Source: Tubiluchus corallicola
Lineage: Eukaryota; Priapulida; Priapulimorpha; Priapulimorphida; Tubiluchidae
Length of the DNA stretch: 64,000 nt
Reading direction: 5' to 3'
Assembly (NCBI GenBank): GCA_030141605.1
Contig: JAQGDQ010000048.1
Span: 558,001-622,000 of the forward strand
The notes beneath the pieces were generated by a model. It ran no database searches and was not told where the DNA came from. It saw only the letters and a program-made list of their open reading frames with translations. Numbering within the stretch: the stretch's first letter is position 1; each line of letters starts with the position of its first letter. Below, in pieces: positions 24,201 through 39,200 of the stretch. The translations under genes were made by a program, and so were the position numbers.

Positions 24201-27200
24201 AGATATTAGAAGCTCTTCTCCCAACTATCAAACTCACTCACATGTGTCAAGTGAAGCAGGTGTAACTCTACCTGATTACAGACCAACAGGGGTATCCAGA
24301 AGCGATCAGTTCATTCCGTCATCTCATGGCGACCAGTATCCCCCTGTTGTGTCACGTGGAGAACAGTTTCCTTCACCTGTAAAACCTCTCCCTAAAGGTA
24401 ATATTATTTTATAATGTTTTTCTTTTATGTGTTGAAATCATTGTCATCAATATAAACAGTTTTTGCATTTAAATAATGGTGATGTTTATATTGTCCACAA
24501 GTTTCACATATAAGTCATATAATTTTTTGCTTGATGTTGGACTAAATTGACGCTTTATTAATTATATATAAAAACTGCATACAGATGTCTATGTACAATG
24601 CTTGTTTGAAATGAGTACTTTTCTGATGTAGGCATAGAAGAAAGTGGAGTAGATACTGCTAAGTCTCACCCATGGTCATCTTATTCTAACTTTCAGGTAA
24701 TAATTTCTGTGATTTGTTTCCGAGATGATGTGACCCATACGGTCATCCAATTTCACTTGTTCCACTCAGTATGAAATTATACTATATCGCAATTATATCG
24801 ACAAGTTGTATTATATTCTTCTGATTGCTGAGTTGATAGCTAACTTGAATGATTGGTCATTATTTTCATTAGGTAATAATAAGAGTGTATTTAGGATGCA
24901 GTTTCAAGTTAAATTTAATTTGCTACCTTATTTTGCACATGTTTTACAGGGCTACCACGATCCATCTCATCCGTATGGTTTAGAAGAGGAATACCATCAT
25001 CACTATCATCGTCATGTGAGACCTTCCCCACCTCGAGTTTTACCACCACCTCGAAGTTATTATCCTCAAGGACCGCCACCTTACGGTCCTCCATGTGCTT
25101 GCTGTCACCCTGGTATGTATAATTTGTTGCAGAGATTCATTATGATTCTGTGTTTCGAAAAAATCCGGAATTTGCTACGTAAATATTTCCTTTTAGGAAA
25201 TTTTTCACTATTGCTTCATTGTCAAGTTAAAGTTTTGTGTAGTTTAACACCATTACTTGTGACCTAGATGACTAAAAACTTTTGTGTAGCTCATTTTTTA
25301 AGATAACTATTCATGTGTAAAAAGTAATAAACGTGTGTTTTTGCAGTATTTATAATTTTTAGGATATGGTTATTATCAGGATAGTTCGCCTTCACAGCGT
25401 GAAGAAATTTATGAAGGCAGAAAAGACAGCAAGCCTCCTATACCTTATCACCCATATCATCATCACCCATCTGCCCATCCTCACGGTTGGGATCACTATA
25501 TGCACGTGGATCCACATCAGCGCACATACTGTAACATTCATCATCCTGGCTGTAGCGATGGGAGAGGTGACGGATATGATGTTGACCGGGAACGTGGTTA
25601 CTATAGTGATTCTGGTCGATTCAGCAATAGTCCTATCATGATGGCTCCGGAATCTGGACTCCTTCGCTCAAAAAAATCTCATTCCAAAAGTGGAGTTGAT
25701 GCTGCAAGTGATAGCAGTGACATTTCTAGGCATGAAAGTGAAGGAAAGGCAAGCAGCGTGAAGCTTGATATTGATGCTGTGCCAACTAGGGAAAGAAAAA
25801 GTGACGATTTCAAAGCTGATGTAGTAAAACCAACCGACGATGTTGCTAAAGAAGATACATTGTCTCCAAATGGTGAGTCTTCTTACAATTTTAAACTGTT
25901 TTTTGCACACCAAAAACATTATGCAGTTTTGGTAGGTAGAATTTTACCTGTTTTTAATCCTTGTTACGTGGCCTGATAAACTGCAGAAAGTACCTGGAGC
26001 AAAAATTTTAGGGCTTAGAGACTGGCTTTGTTGTTTAATTTTAAGTTTTGTGCTTCGCAAAGTCTGCTTCACAGTTTTGGAGTTATAATTACATACACTC
26101 ATAGTTGTTATATAACTTTATGCAGAACCCAGTTCAGTTTGCTTAATTATAAGAATATTTGATTATTGTTACTTTCTTAACAAAATTAATTAAAATGGTA
26201 AACCATTCCAAGCAATGTGAAATAAAATATGCACTCAGTAAAATAGAATAATATTATAATTGGGATTCAATGCTTTTTTGAACCTGTAGTATCTGTACTG
26301 TGGTAGAAAGCTAAATTATTTTGTTTACAATTATTATTTCTCTGCAAGTTTAAAGAAACTGTGAAAACCCTCCTTTTTGATAATTTGCTTATTTATGATT
26401 TTGTATTAACTTTTTTTGCTTGTACTGGTGAAGTGGTTTGAATTTTTGTAAAAAGTGTTTAATAACTTTTTACAAGTTTCTAAAGTACATTGTAAGCCTA
26501 GCCTACTACAATGAATCATTTTTAATTAAGCAGGTTTTGTCACAGGTTCTTAACCTTGCTATACAGCCAAGTACATTAGCAAGATTGCGCAATGTGGTTC
26601 TTAGGCTTCATCCACAGTCCACATCCCTGACAGTCCTCATCTGAGCTGCTTAGCAATATGATATCAAGCTTTGGCATTTTTTACATTCCTTGTGATTCGG
26701 AGGCAGCTTTTTGTTTGCTGAGCTAAACTTGTGATTATGTCTGATTGTAGGGCTGTGACTCAATAGTTTACATTTTGACCATGACCTTGTAAATATGTAT
26801 AGCTTTTGTGCATTGTTTGTGTTATTTTGGAATTGTTGTGTAGCTGTGTATGCAGAGTGGAAAAAACAGTCTGTCATGATCTGTAAATAAACAAGCAGTT
26901 AAAACATGATGTTAGGCTAATGTTCTTACAGCTAGCCAGATGGCAGTGTTCATTGTGTGAAATGTATATAGTGCAGCTGACTTACAGAAGCCAAAGAAGC
27001 GCTCATTTAGTACTGTCCTGTTTGTAACTGTCTGTGTTAGATTATAGTGGTCAGAATGCATACTATATGCATGCTCTTTAACTTAATGTAAGTTTTATTT
27101 TAAATTGTATATTTTAATTTATGAGCATAAAATGAAATTTTAAATTTGTGAGAACATGTATATTAATTAAACGAAATGTGGTGAATGTGCTAAAACCACA

Positions 27201-30200
27201 TTGGTAATGAACTCAGTTGAAGTTCATCTTTTTTTAAAGATGGTTTTCATTTTTTAATGCTGTTATTGTAGTTATTTGATTCTTAAGACACCTGCCCAAT
27301 AAAAAATGGCGATATTTAGCAGTATTAATTTCGTTTTTTTCTTCTGGTTTTTAAAATTGATTTATCTGTCATGTCTGCCTAGCTTGTTTGCAGAAAGTCT
27401 TTATGGAGAAGAACTTTGAGTAGTTTGAATGTAGTCAATCTATATAACATTTGTGCAGTATCTTACGTGTATGAAGCTAGTGCAGTGCTCTTTTTTACAC
27501 ATGTTTCTCAGATGTTGTTAATCTGCACCACGTCCAGAATTTACTGGTCCAGATGGGTTGTTTCGTTTACATTGCTCAGCCCCTATGTGATATAATGCAG
27601 GCACAAACCCCAGTAAATCTGCATCTAGGCTTTACTTTGAACCCGTGTGATGATTGAGTGCTGTTTTTGTTCCAATGCTTTAGGTCTGTGTAATAAAAAA
27701 ATGTAGGTTTATAGCCTTACTTCATGTATTAATATGGCCTTATGAGTTGTAAATTGGATAAAGAGTGTTGTTATGAAGGACTGTGGTGATTCACGCAATA
27801 GCTATAAGTGCTCCATAACAGTGTATGTATGTTTCAAATGTAATAATATTAATAGTCTGCAACACTGATCAAAATTCCACAACTTTGTATTATGACATCT
27901 GCCGTGCTTTTATAGATCCTACGATGCCAAGGAGACCACAGTCAGATGCTAATAAACCACGTGGCACCCCTCTCTATGGACAGCCAGCATGGTGGGGTGA
28001 TCCGGAATTGGTGGGTCTGCAGACACCTCCTTCTGTTGGGCAGTCACCTACTTCTGTGTCACCAAAAGTGGTGACTTCTGTCTTTACAGCTTCAACACCT
28101 AGTATGTTATTCTGTCATAGTTTTTTGTACTGGTTTTCAGCTTCTGTTAACATTGCAAAGAGTTTTTGCATGGGTAATTGATTATCTATTACTTCTTGTT
28201 GTCTTTTAACTCTTAATGCTACAGTAGTGTCCATATAATTCGGAAAAAAGTGTTACACCAGATATCTCAGATTCATTTTACTTTATTTATTTAAGTTGTC
28301 CACTTATCTTGAAATTGAACAATATACTTTCAACGAGGGTTTCAAAGCCACACATGCGAAAGAGAGAAATTGCTAGCCTGCTTATCAAACAATACTTCTA
28401 AGGGAATCGCATGTTGTCAACTTACCAGCATGCATTTTCGATAGCATTTCGCATCTATTTACATGTGGATTTTTGCCACTAAGACAAATTTAGAATAATT
28501 TTTTTCTAAAGTATACAAGCATTTTTATGATAAATATTAAGCCTATTAAAATAATATCAAAAATAATAACGACACAATTAAGGCTGTTTTTGTTGCAGCC
28601 TCTCCCTCCAAAATTCGATTACAGTTTTAATCAAATTTATCATTTCGGTTGCATAATTATAAGAATGGTTAAATGACAGCTAGTGAATAGTCGAAAACCA
28701 CCAGTCGAAAAATATGGAAACCATGATTTTTTATTTATATTGCTGATGTAGCTACCCTGGTAAATTAAATAAATAAATGTAAATCTTACCTAGAAAATAA
28801 ATTGCTTCATTGCTATACCTGTTTAGATAAGTATTAAATTTGATTGCAAATTTTTTGTGATATTTGAAGCCAATATTTTGTGATAAAGTATTGCGTTGTT
28901 TACTTGTAACTAATGCTTTCTCGTTCAAACATATCAAAAGTTTTCATGCTTTTTATAACGCGATTCTTTCTCTGGAGTTTTTGTTGTAGAGTTTTAATTT
29001 CTTGTCTAACCTCTTACACTTACGTCAAGAGGTTTACAAGCATGAGCGTTAATTAACATGTGGTTAAGTAATCTTTATGATCCGTGGGGCACTTTTAAAA
29101 GATGAAGTGGCTACATACATTGTAATACATTACAGATTGCTTCCGATCAGTTAAGTAATTTTCAAACCATTTTAATGACATGTCTCGAATAGCATAATGA
29201 GATAATTTAGACAACAAAATTTGTTAATTTAAAGTATCAAGCGTTTTAGTGGGATCAATAAATAGTCCTACGAAAAATTCTTTTTTGTCGACTGCTTCGG
29301 TAATTAAATTTTTCACAATCTAAAAGGGTAATAGGTAGAATGATTTTCTCTGAAACCCACCTCCTTTTTATAGAGTATTTCGCTTTTTTGTTCATAAAAT
29401 TCAAAAACCTGCTGTACATGAAGTTTTCTAATATGTTAGAGAAACAATGTGAGGATTTATGTAGGTCTATAATTTTGAATGAGTTTTTTGTCTTAGAGGA
29501 TGCCATGCTGTTAACACTATTCTTTCCTTCTTCAAAATGTCCTTGTGGCCTAATCTCACCTGTCTGATTGGCAGGATTCTTGTGTCTTGCTTACGATGTC
29601 GCAAAATGAATGCATCTTATGCTTGCGTCTATCTCATGAGTCATAGAATTGCATCTTATATACAATTTACTCGTTGAGTTTTGGATGTATGTATCTGACT
29701 TCTGTGACAAAACCATACCATGTAAATAGGACTTAATGATAGTTAAATAGCTATGCATTAATAATTAGTCAGTATTGTTTTACACAAATGAAATACAGTA
29801 AGTTGTTACCTATGAAAAGATATTTTTTATTGTTTTGTGCCCGACTTAAATATTTATAAGGAACACAGGAGGTTGGCATCTTCCAATTTCCACAGAAATT
29901 CACTATATTGGTGCACGCAATGAAAAAGAGACTTTACATCCATGATCCATCAGACAGCTGCAGCATGGCTAACAACAAGGCATCTATTGTTTACTGCACA
30001 TTTAAGTGAGGCTTACACTATCGCACAGCGCCTGCGTGGCATATAAATGTGTGACTTTCAATTACATTAATAGTTTTTAGAACTTTTTGTTCCAGTATTA
30101 CTTGTAGTCAATGTAAACATCATAGAAGGCAAGTGCTGTGCAAGTTGTCAAAATTTTAAAGCTGGGATTTTTTTAATCATAATCATTTTTAATACAGTGT

Positions 30201-33200
30201 AAAATTGTTCATCACTGATTTAGACTGTGTTAAAGAAGTACAGTAGCCTTAAAAAGCTCTTGCTATAGATATAATATAACGATATATGATATAAAAAGTA
30301 CAACAGGAAGTCTAGTATCGCAGCACAGTGATATTTTTTATTTCTGTTTCTACACATGATCACACACAGCACTTATATTTCTACTGTAGTAATTACTATT
30401 CTCTGTTAATTTTTAATGATTCCTAATTACATTTTTATTGTGATTAGCTGGGTCACCACCTGTGGCTAAATTTGAGCGGCCCAACTCACTTCCGGTCACT
30501 CAGACAAATGGGCATGCTGTTAGTTCAGATACCGTGACTCAACAGACTTCTCCAAATCGACTTGTCACTGAGCAAAATCTGACCCCATCTAATAAAGGTA
30601 AGTGTTGTGTTTCACTTATATTATTTTGGTGCTAGTTTAAGATGGCATTTTTCAGCAATTGGATTAACTCGTTCATTTGGGAGTTGCTTCTGAACAGCGT
30701 TTGGTATATCAATACACAAACACAATACAGGAATGACTTCTGTTCAATATACGAGTGCAATAAACTATATTTTAGGTAATTGCAAGAATATAGAAATGAA
30801 ACTAAGGAAAATTTGAAAATTTAACAGTACACGAAAACCAACGGTGACAAAAACTTTTTACCATGGGTTAAATAGTTAATAAAGAAAACAGCTGACTCTT
30901 TAATAAATGTTAATGCAATAACTATGAATGAAAAATCGTCAAAGTATTTACTCATATCGATGTTTTACGGTTTTCTTTACTAGACATTTGTTTGGTCAGT
31001 TACTCACTAAAGGATTGTTAGCCTAAATTTACAGTAATTATATTTATTAGCACTAATTTTTTTGTAATGTAAATACTAGCAATAGGTTGTTGTTGCTCAT
31101 AGAGCACTCAAGCTACTTAAACTATCATAGTCTCAGTGGTCTACTTTTGCTGATATGATTAATGTGATGTGAATTTTGGCACACATGAATTAAGAGAAAG
31201 ATTTTAATGTCCTTTACCAAAGTAGATAAGGTGGGAGTTATTCAAACTGGATGATAGCATTATATAGATGCTGCAAAAGTAGGTGTAGATTAAAGGTAGA
31301 TTAGAAAAAAGTCGATGTTCCAAACTTGTGAACAAGTTTCAGGAATTCATTCCTTTTTTGTGAACTTAGGAACTTAACTGTTGTTAGAAAAGTAACTTTT
31401 GCTTGAACGTGTTCACTGAAAAGGCAAACTTGAACTTAATTTCTAAGTTTATCTTAACACACTAGAAATTAGAAAAAATTGTGCTGCAATTTGTCCCTAC
31501 GTATAGCGTCATACCCAAAAACTTGACAACCGGCCAGTGGACACCCGGACAGAACGTGCACATGTAATGTTGTGCATAGTAATTATGCAGTAACTGAACT
31601 ACTATATACTATTCTTGTTCATTCTATGAATAGGCTTGTTGTTATAAAGATAAGATATATTGATTTTTGCAGCAGCACAACTAGACTTCCTTGGTGTGTA
31701 TATAAACTACTAATTAATTAAGTTTTTTTAAGTTAAGTTAAGAGTTTATTCATTTTTTCCACATTGCATCTTACAATTGTTAAAATACACATAATTATCC
31801 ATTTAGGTTAATATAAATATAAATATAAATAAATGCAGTCTTATCCAGAAGTTACGAAGTGCAGCATATACATGTGCAAATTACATTACAGAATAATTTT
31901 GATGCATACAGTTTGAGCCTAAAAGCATAGCTTGACAGGCCAAACTGTACGTGGAGATCTTAAAAAAAATGATTAATAATTGAAATAATGAATAATGATA
32001 ATATATATAAAAGTGGGGGTGGGGAGTAGTGAATGAAAGATGAAATGGAGCGAGAAATACTATCAGTGAGTGTGTGACAATGACTTAAATAATGTTTGAA
32101 GATAGCAGCTGTATTACCAATGGGAATACATAAAAGTGATGAAGATGCTAATAAAATTCTTATTTTAGAAGACAATATTGTCAAACTTCGAGGCCCTTTG
32201 CTGCAACCCCCCAATTTGTAAGATTTTCCACTCCTGGTGAATTCCAGATGTTAGTAAAATAATTACATGCGTAGACCTAATTAATGACACCATTTAGGTT
32301 GTTATACCAATTTGTACTTAAACTTTGCCAAAACCCGATTGTGAACATGAACTTGAGTAAAGTTTATTCTGGCTAGAAGGAATTTAAACTTGAACTATGT
32401 TCATTTTACAGCTAAAAAAACTTGAAACTTGAACAGATTTGATTTTTAGTGGCACTTACATTTCACTGATATTTGTAATCGTCAAACTTTTATTTTATTT
32501 CTATTTCTCGCAAATTATTTTATGCTAATTGATTCTTTTCATTTAGATCCTACAGGCAATACTCCTCCGCAGAAAGACCCTGGTCTTGGCCGACACACAT
32601 CAGATAATGAGGAAGACTCGCAGTCTCAGTCTGAGATCAATCTCACTAATGAGGGAGGCATCACTGTATTGCAACGGGGCGGCTTGCGTCGTAGTGCAGC
32701 ATTCACCATTGAGTTTGATGATGCCCCTGACAAGAAATCCACTACAGAGAGTTGTAGAAAGTTTGACAAGATTGTAGAACGGCGAGGTCCACCGTCAAGT
32801 AAAAGCATGGACTCATTAAAAAACCTGTCACAGAACAGATGTGCAAGTCCCGAAGTGCGTAATTTATTTTACATTTAGAAAGTGATAATTCTGTTTTGTG
32901 TCTAGCATTTTATGTAAAGAGTTATTGGTTACACATTCTGCAATGGTTAAAGCACCTATAGAGAAATTTACTAAATTATTAAGTTTCAATAGTTGGGGTG
33001 CTCCATTTTTCTTGTGAACTTTTTTTAACAATAACAAGCTTGTGCCAGTACTTACTGTACATGAATCTTTTGAATAACTTGTCTGACCAATATGTCACTG
33101 CACGATCAGTGAAGATCAGAAGTAATCAGATGCTAGGTTTTGTAACTTTATAGTACATTGCATGCAAATATCACAAATGGTATTCTTTGCAGTATATATT

Positions 33201-36200
33201 TCTAAATTGACATTTTTAATGCGCATTCAGAATAGCTTTCTTAAATTAACCTTTTAATTCATAGTTAATGCTATTTAAGCTTTTTCATTTGTGTCTTGTT
33301 TTTGGTGTAGGCACCTTTTGTGCGAGGGCAGAAAATTCGAGTTTCTATGCGTCCTAAAGGAAGTCCCAAGCATATAGCTAAAGATCCTGGATACCTGTCT
33401 GATACTCATCTTTCTGCATCTGATCCAGAAGAAGATTATAGTACTCAGAGTGATATCCCACAGCCTGGGAAAAAAGGCAGTCTCAGTAAAGCAGGTTTGT
33501 ACTATTGTTTTGCCGTTATTTACACATTCATATTCAAAAGTACAATGTTTCTGTTGAGAAGGATGAAATTTTTATTCACTGTGCTTAAAAATTCAGTTAA
33601 AGGCAGTAAAATGTTTTGCAATTTGAACTGAAACTTTTAAATCACTTAATGGAGACTACATTTTTAGATGAGAAATATATAACCTAGCATAATTTTTTTA
33701 GCAGAGTTATTAATGTGTGGTAGTTTCCATACATTGTTTAATCCTTGACGAGTCTAAAGCTGCTAAAACTAATAATAGAAGTTTTGAATTTACATTCATA
33801 TATTTTTTGTCATACTTATGAGTTCGCAAATTTTTTTTATGCAGCTTGAATTCTTTTCACCTGTTTGTTTTAGTAATAATAAATTTAGTTTGCAATACAA
33901 GCCGGCTACGATGCTTTTTTCACAGATTGTAAGTAACAAGCTACGGCACAGCAGAGATTATCTGCATTACTTTATATTTATTAAGCCTGACATATTTTTG
34001 CGAGCTTTTAAACTTAGTGATCTAATATACAAATAAAATAATTTATTATTTCTCTGAATTATCACAATGCGTTTACTAATCTTTATAGCAAGTGCATTGA
34101 CAGAATAATCGAACTACAGCTGCTAGAAGCTGAGCTTAGTAAATGACAGGAACAGTAAAGTTGTTGATACAAAAAGATACCAATCACAGGGGTGTAAAAA
34201 TTTTAGATGATACTATTATCTCTACTTGTTAGTTATTTTTTGGGTTCATGCCAGCATAGTTAATTTATGAAAAAAAATTTTTAGATTTTAATTGTGCATA
34301 AGTGGTTGGAGTCGTAACTTGACTATGAGTTTGGCATGCTTGTGAAATTTCTCGTGTACATTTACAGTTCAGAAAAGAAAGGGATTATCGCAACAACTCG
34401 CTAATTACCGCAGTAAAGTAAAGCAGCCGGGAGACGTGACAGCCATAAGTAATAAGAAGCAGACAACCAAACCCTCTTCTGTTACTCAGATTAAGTCAAC
34501 TAAGTCGTATCTTATTAACAAAATGTTTCAAAGTCAGAAAGCACCACCTAAGCAACCAGCTGGCAAAAAGGGTCCCTCAACGCCTGTGCGGCCAAAAGAC
34601 ATCGCTCTTGGTTTTCAGCTTGCTGTTCGAGATGGCAAGGCATCACCAGACAGTAAGGAAGATGCACACAGTGAGGCTGGTACATACACCATTGAAACTA
34701 GTCATGAGGAAGAAGATGCTCGTAAGTGTATAGATAGTGTATTTGGACTAAAGAACCTTCTGCAGAAAGACATTGGTGATTCCGAGTCTGTACATACCTA
34801 CACTGTAGAGCCGGATTCGGATAAGCAAATTTTAGAAAATGCACGCAAGAACATCGACCATGTCTTTGGTGTTCTAGCGCCATCAGTAGGTCTCGAGCGG
34901 CCTGTGATAAGCGACGATGACGACGATATGGATTCGCTCGATGGTGCTGATGTTTCTCAGAGAAGTGGCGTTAGAAAAGAGAAGAATCTCGTGATGAAGA
35001 GTAAAGATGATGGACCAACTAATTTCGAACCAGAATCTCTTAAAGAGAAGGTAAGTAGTACATTTCATAGTTAACTTTCTTTTCATCTTTACAGTTGTGA
35101 AGCACACACCATGACTTTTACATAAGCAATGTAAAGGTCATGGTGTGTGCTTCGCAACTGCTGTTGAGTAACGCAGAGCCTGGTCAGTTAGTCGGTTTCA
35201 TTCAGCATACCTATTCTGGCTGTTGAAGGTGGTGCATTCATGTGGCAAGAAAATGAAATAAAAAAATTGCAAAAATGCTGTTATTCTTTATTAAAATTTG
35301 TTTTAGAAGTTTTCTGACTTAATGTTCATGAAATTTGAGAACTAATAGTTTCTCTTTCATTGCATTTGTTTGGAAAATATTTCTTTGGATTTATTTCAGA
35401 CATTTGTGATTGAGGAGGGAGACGATGGTGTTTTAGACAAAAGTGAAGAAAGATCTGCTTTGGGACACAGGCCTACTAGCCCCGTAGATGAAGGTCGAAA
35501 AACTCCTACTAATAAACAAGAAATATATGCAGCTGTAGATACAAAGAAACCAGTGAAGAAAAATGACAGTTTAGATACAAGCACAATACTTAAAGATACT
35601 GAAGATGTAGTGACTGCCATGATGCAGCGCATGTCAGTGCAAAAAAGTAAAATGGGAAAGAAAAAGAGGCCGAGCAATGAAGAAAGTGACAGCGGTGAAT
35701 CATCAGGTAGCCGTTCTGCAAAAGTAAGCAACCGTTATGCAAGAAATACAGTTGCTGCTGCAAAAACTCCAGATTTTAACATGAGCATAGAGAAAGCTTT
35801 TGAACACTTGAATAAAAAATCTGGTGCAATGTCTGATAGTGTGATATCTGACCCTGGAAGTACTTTCAGTGATAGTGCGGTGCAAGACAAAAAAGCTGCC
35901 AAGACTCCATTGGGTACGTCTTTAAAGACAAATCGTGCCTTTGCACTGCGTAGAGCCAGACTGGAAAGCCCTGAGTCGTCTGAGTCAGGGCCACCGCCTA
36001 GCAAAGGTCACCAACGTCCTGCTTCTGCTGGAACTTCCCGTGGTGCTCCTACTAGTAAAAAGAGCACCAGTGACACAAAACCAAAATTAAAAACTTCAAC
36101 ATCACAAAGTTCTAATACAACTGATAATAATCCATTTGTGCGAAGCGATGGCGGTCGTTTTAGCCTGCGTGCATCACATCTTAGCCGTCCGACGGCTGCA

Positions 36201-39200
36201 AGTGATATCCGGCAGAAAGCGGCAAATTTGGCGATGCAGAAAAAGAATGCCATGCCGACTCTGAATCAGGCAGAGTTACAGAACTGGAAGCGACGCAAAA
36301 ATTATAATCCGATGAAAGCAGCAGCTGAGGGAAGGCAGAAGAAAAAGTCAGAAACAGAATCACTTTATCCTAGTCGGTATGTAAAAGCTGTTGTGCCTTC
36401 TCAATTATTGTTCTAGGACGTAATTAAGATTGTAGTAAGAATAATTTATGTTTTGAATAGAACCAACTGAATGTATTACTGAAGACGTTGCTAATAATTG
36501 GATGGAGAAAACTTTTTGGTGGGATTTTTCATTTGTTTTACTCTCAATAGTCTCTTGAAGTCAGACCTAGGAAGTACTTGTAGGAGTGACAGGATGTACC
36601 AGCTAACACTGGGATAACACTGGGGAAGTGGGTTAACACTGTCAGATCATCTCACACAGGATATTTTATTAATTTATTTGAAACCCAGTTGAATAGCTGA
36701 AAAAATTTGATCATATGTAGTAGCTTCGCAATATGCAGTTATTTCATCATATTCAACAACCTGCTGAATAAACTTAAAAATCATTTGGATGTTTATTAAT
36801 TTTGTAATGCTCAGAAGAGATTTCAAGGGCCAGTGACACAATATAGAGCTTGTGACACAGTTACTGTGGTACATTGTTTAGGTTACACTACAACATCATC
36901 ATGGCTCATTTTTTTACGTATAAGCTGAACAATATCCACAGTGACATCACCAGTTTTACCAGAGTGTGTCTGTTGGTGACAGAACAGAATAATACAGAAT
37001 ACATGTAACTGCTAATTTGAAGAGCTTAGAAAACAAAATCTGTTGAAGATAGGTAATCAGCTGCATCTGTCATAAGATACTTTTATTTGAGAAGCTCTCA
37101 AATAATTATTATTGAAACAAATATTAATAAAATAAGTAATATCAACTCCTTAATAAATTTAAAGTTTTTGAAATTTTTAGCTGTATCACATGTACTAAAA
37201 TGTGAAAGCGCTTACTAAAATCAGGCTTATTAATTAAATTGTATAAAACACTTCTCTGTGGCTATGATCTCAGCACATTGCAAGAGAAAAGATTTAAAAA
37301 ACTTTGATTCTGTTAAGTACGCTATATACTACCAAGCCTGTTTGTATGACCATATGAGATACTTCTTTTTCTGCAGGTCCTCGTCTTTCGGTAGTGGCAT
37401 GCCACAGCGAAACCGCAGCATTTGTAGCACTGAAGATGACGAAGAAGAGGACAGTTTGAGCATAGCTAGCAGTGGTACCTCGTCTCGGGCTTCCTCTAAC
37501 AAGCCACCTCAAGAACGTGGCAACGATGATAGCTTAGTTACTGCTGAAATGCAACAGGTAAATTCAGAACTTACAGATGTTTATTTTCATTGTTGACCAT
37601 ATGTATCACATTTGGATTGATATAGAAAGAAGTAATCAGAGATAGCTGCCCATAAAATTGTATTTTTTTAGCTTCAACAAAATTTTGCAGTTAGAAATTT
37701 TAACGTTTTTAATAATTGGAATTTTCTGCATTAATAAAATGGTCGTAATTTTTTTAGAATATATCTTGACTTGTGGTAGGTAACCTGAAGTGTGCTTTTT
37801 TGTATGTGCTGATATTTCAAAATTTTTAACGATAAATTTTAATGAAATATTTTTGGCGGAAATGGTAGGTTTCGTAATTCTGCTACCGAGTTTACATACG
37901 TTCTGTGATGTTGATATTGTTCTTTAAAGTGATATATTAGTAGATGTATGTGAATTTTATTTGATTCAAAATAATAGAACAGTAATCTTTTTTACAAATA
38001 GTAAAGAAGCTAATCTGCTGACTATTTACATACTACAATTGACCAATACTTTGCTACTCAGACCAGAGTATTTGGTAGTGACAGCTAGCAGCACAGAAAC
38101 AGTAATAGAGGAAGTCTTAGAATAATACAATTCTGTTGTGACTCCAATTTCTTAACACCTTGCATAAAAGCTAGCTTAATATTTAAAAAAGCATTGAGGT
38201 ATCTGCTTTCACAGCTTCATTTGATTCGCCGAGGTAAACCTTCCTCTGTTCGTCGAATGCTGCATGTGACTGACTGCCTGCCTCCTATGGGATCTAAATT
38301 GCATAAGATGCCCGTTCAACGTACTTGCTCGTATAGTGCTCTGTTACCCATTACCATGAATAAAGAGAAGAGAGAATTTGATTCCTTGCCTTTTCTAGCT
38401 TCCTCAAAGGTTTGTTGGCACGATTGCAGACTTCACGATTACAGTCATGGCAACAAACACATGAACACTTTGAGCACAGAACGTAATCATCATAGAGCAC
38501 ATGCATTGTTTTCACATTGGTGTTTGCTATCGTTGCAACTTTGCATTGTTATTTCCTACATCAGCACCCGGTATCATTTGGTAGACTCGTGGGAAATTTG
38601 CATGTACTTAGATGTTTTCCGATGATCAAGGGAACATTTTTGAGTATGTTAATGTCACCAGATTTAAATTGATTTAGTTTGTCATTAAAATAAGTGTGAT
38701 TGATTTTTCAGCATATTGCACCTCAACTATTTTGACCCTTTTATAGTTTCGCTGAACACTCAACATTTGTTTTAAAATCTTGTGAGTTGTGATTTAAATG
38801 TATTGATCGTCGAATGTATTGAAAACATTATGTGTTGTTTCACAATTTTACAGGCTTTTGACAGTCTCGTTTTGTCAACCATTCATCAACTTTCACACAA
38901 GCTTGCTTTGGGTTCATCTAGCACATTGAAGAAGTTAAGGTATGTTAGCCTTGCATTAGATAAATTTCAATGGCTGTGCTTTATATATTTGTTTTAAAGA
39001 ACTGACGTTTCATATTTGAAAGGAAACCTGTGTCGGTACAATCCTGCCACCAGAATAACGGAAGGATGGTCTGCAAGGTGCAATTGACATTAGTGGAAAA
39101 GACCAGTGCTAAATGGCAAATGCTATAACAATGGTGTAGATTGATATTCAAATTCTATGATTTTTCACATTGAAGTTAAAGAATGTTTGTGCATTACTAA

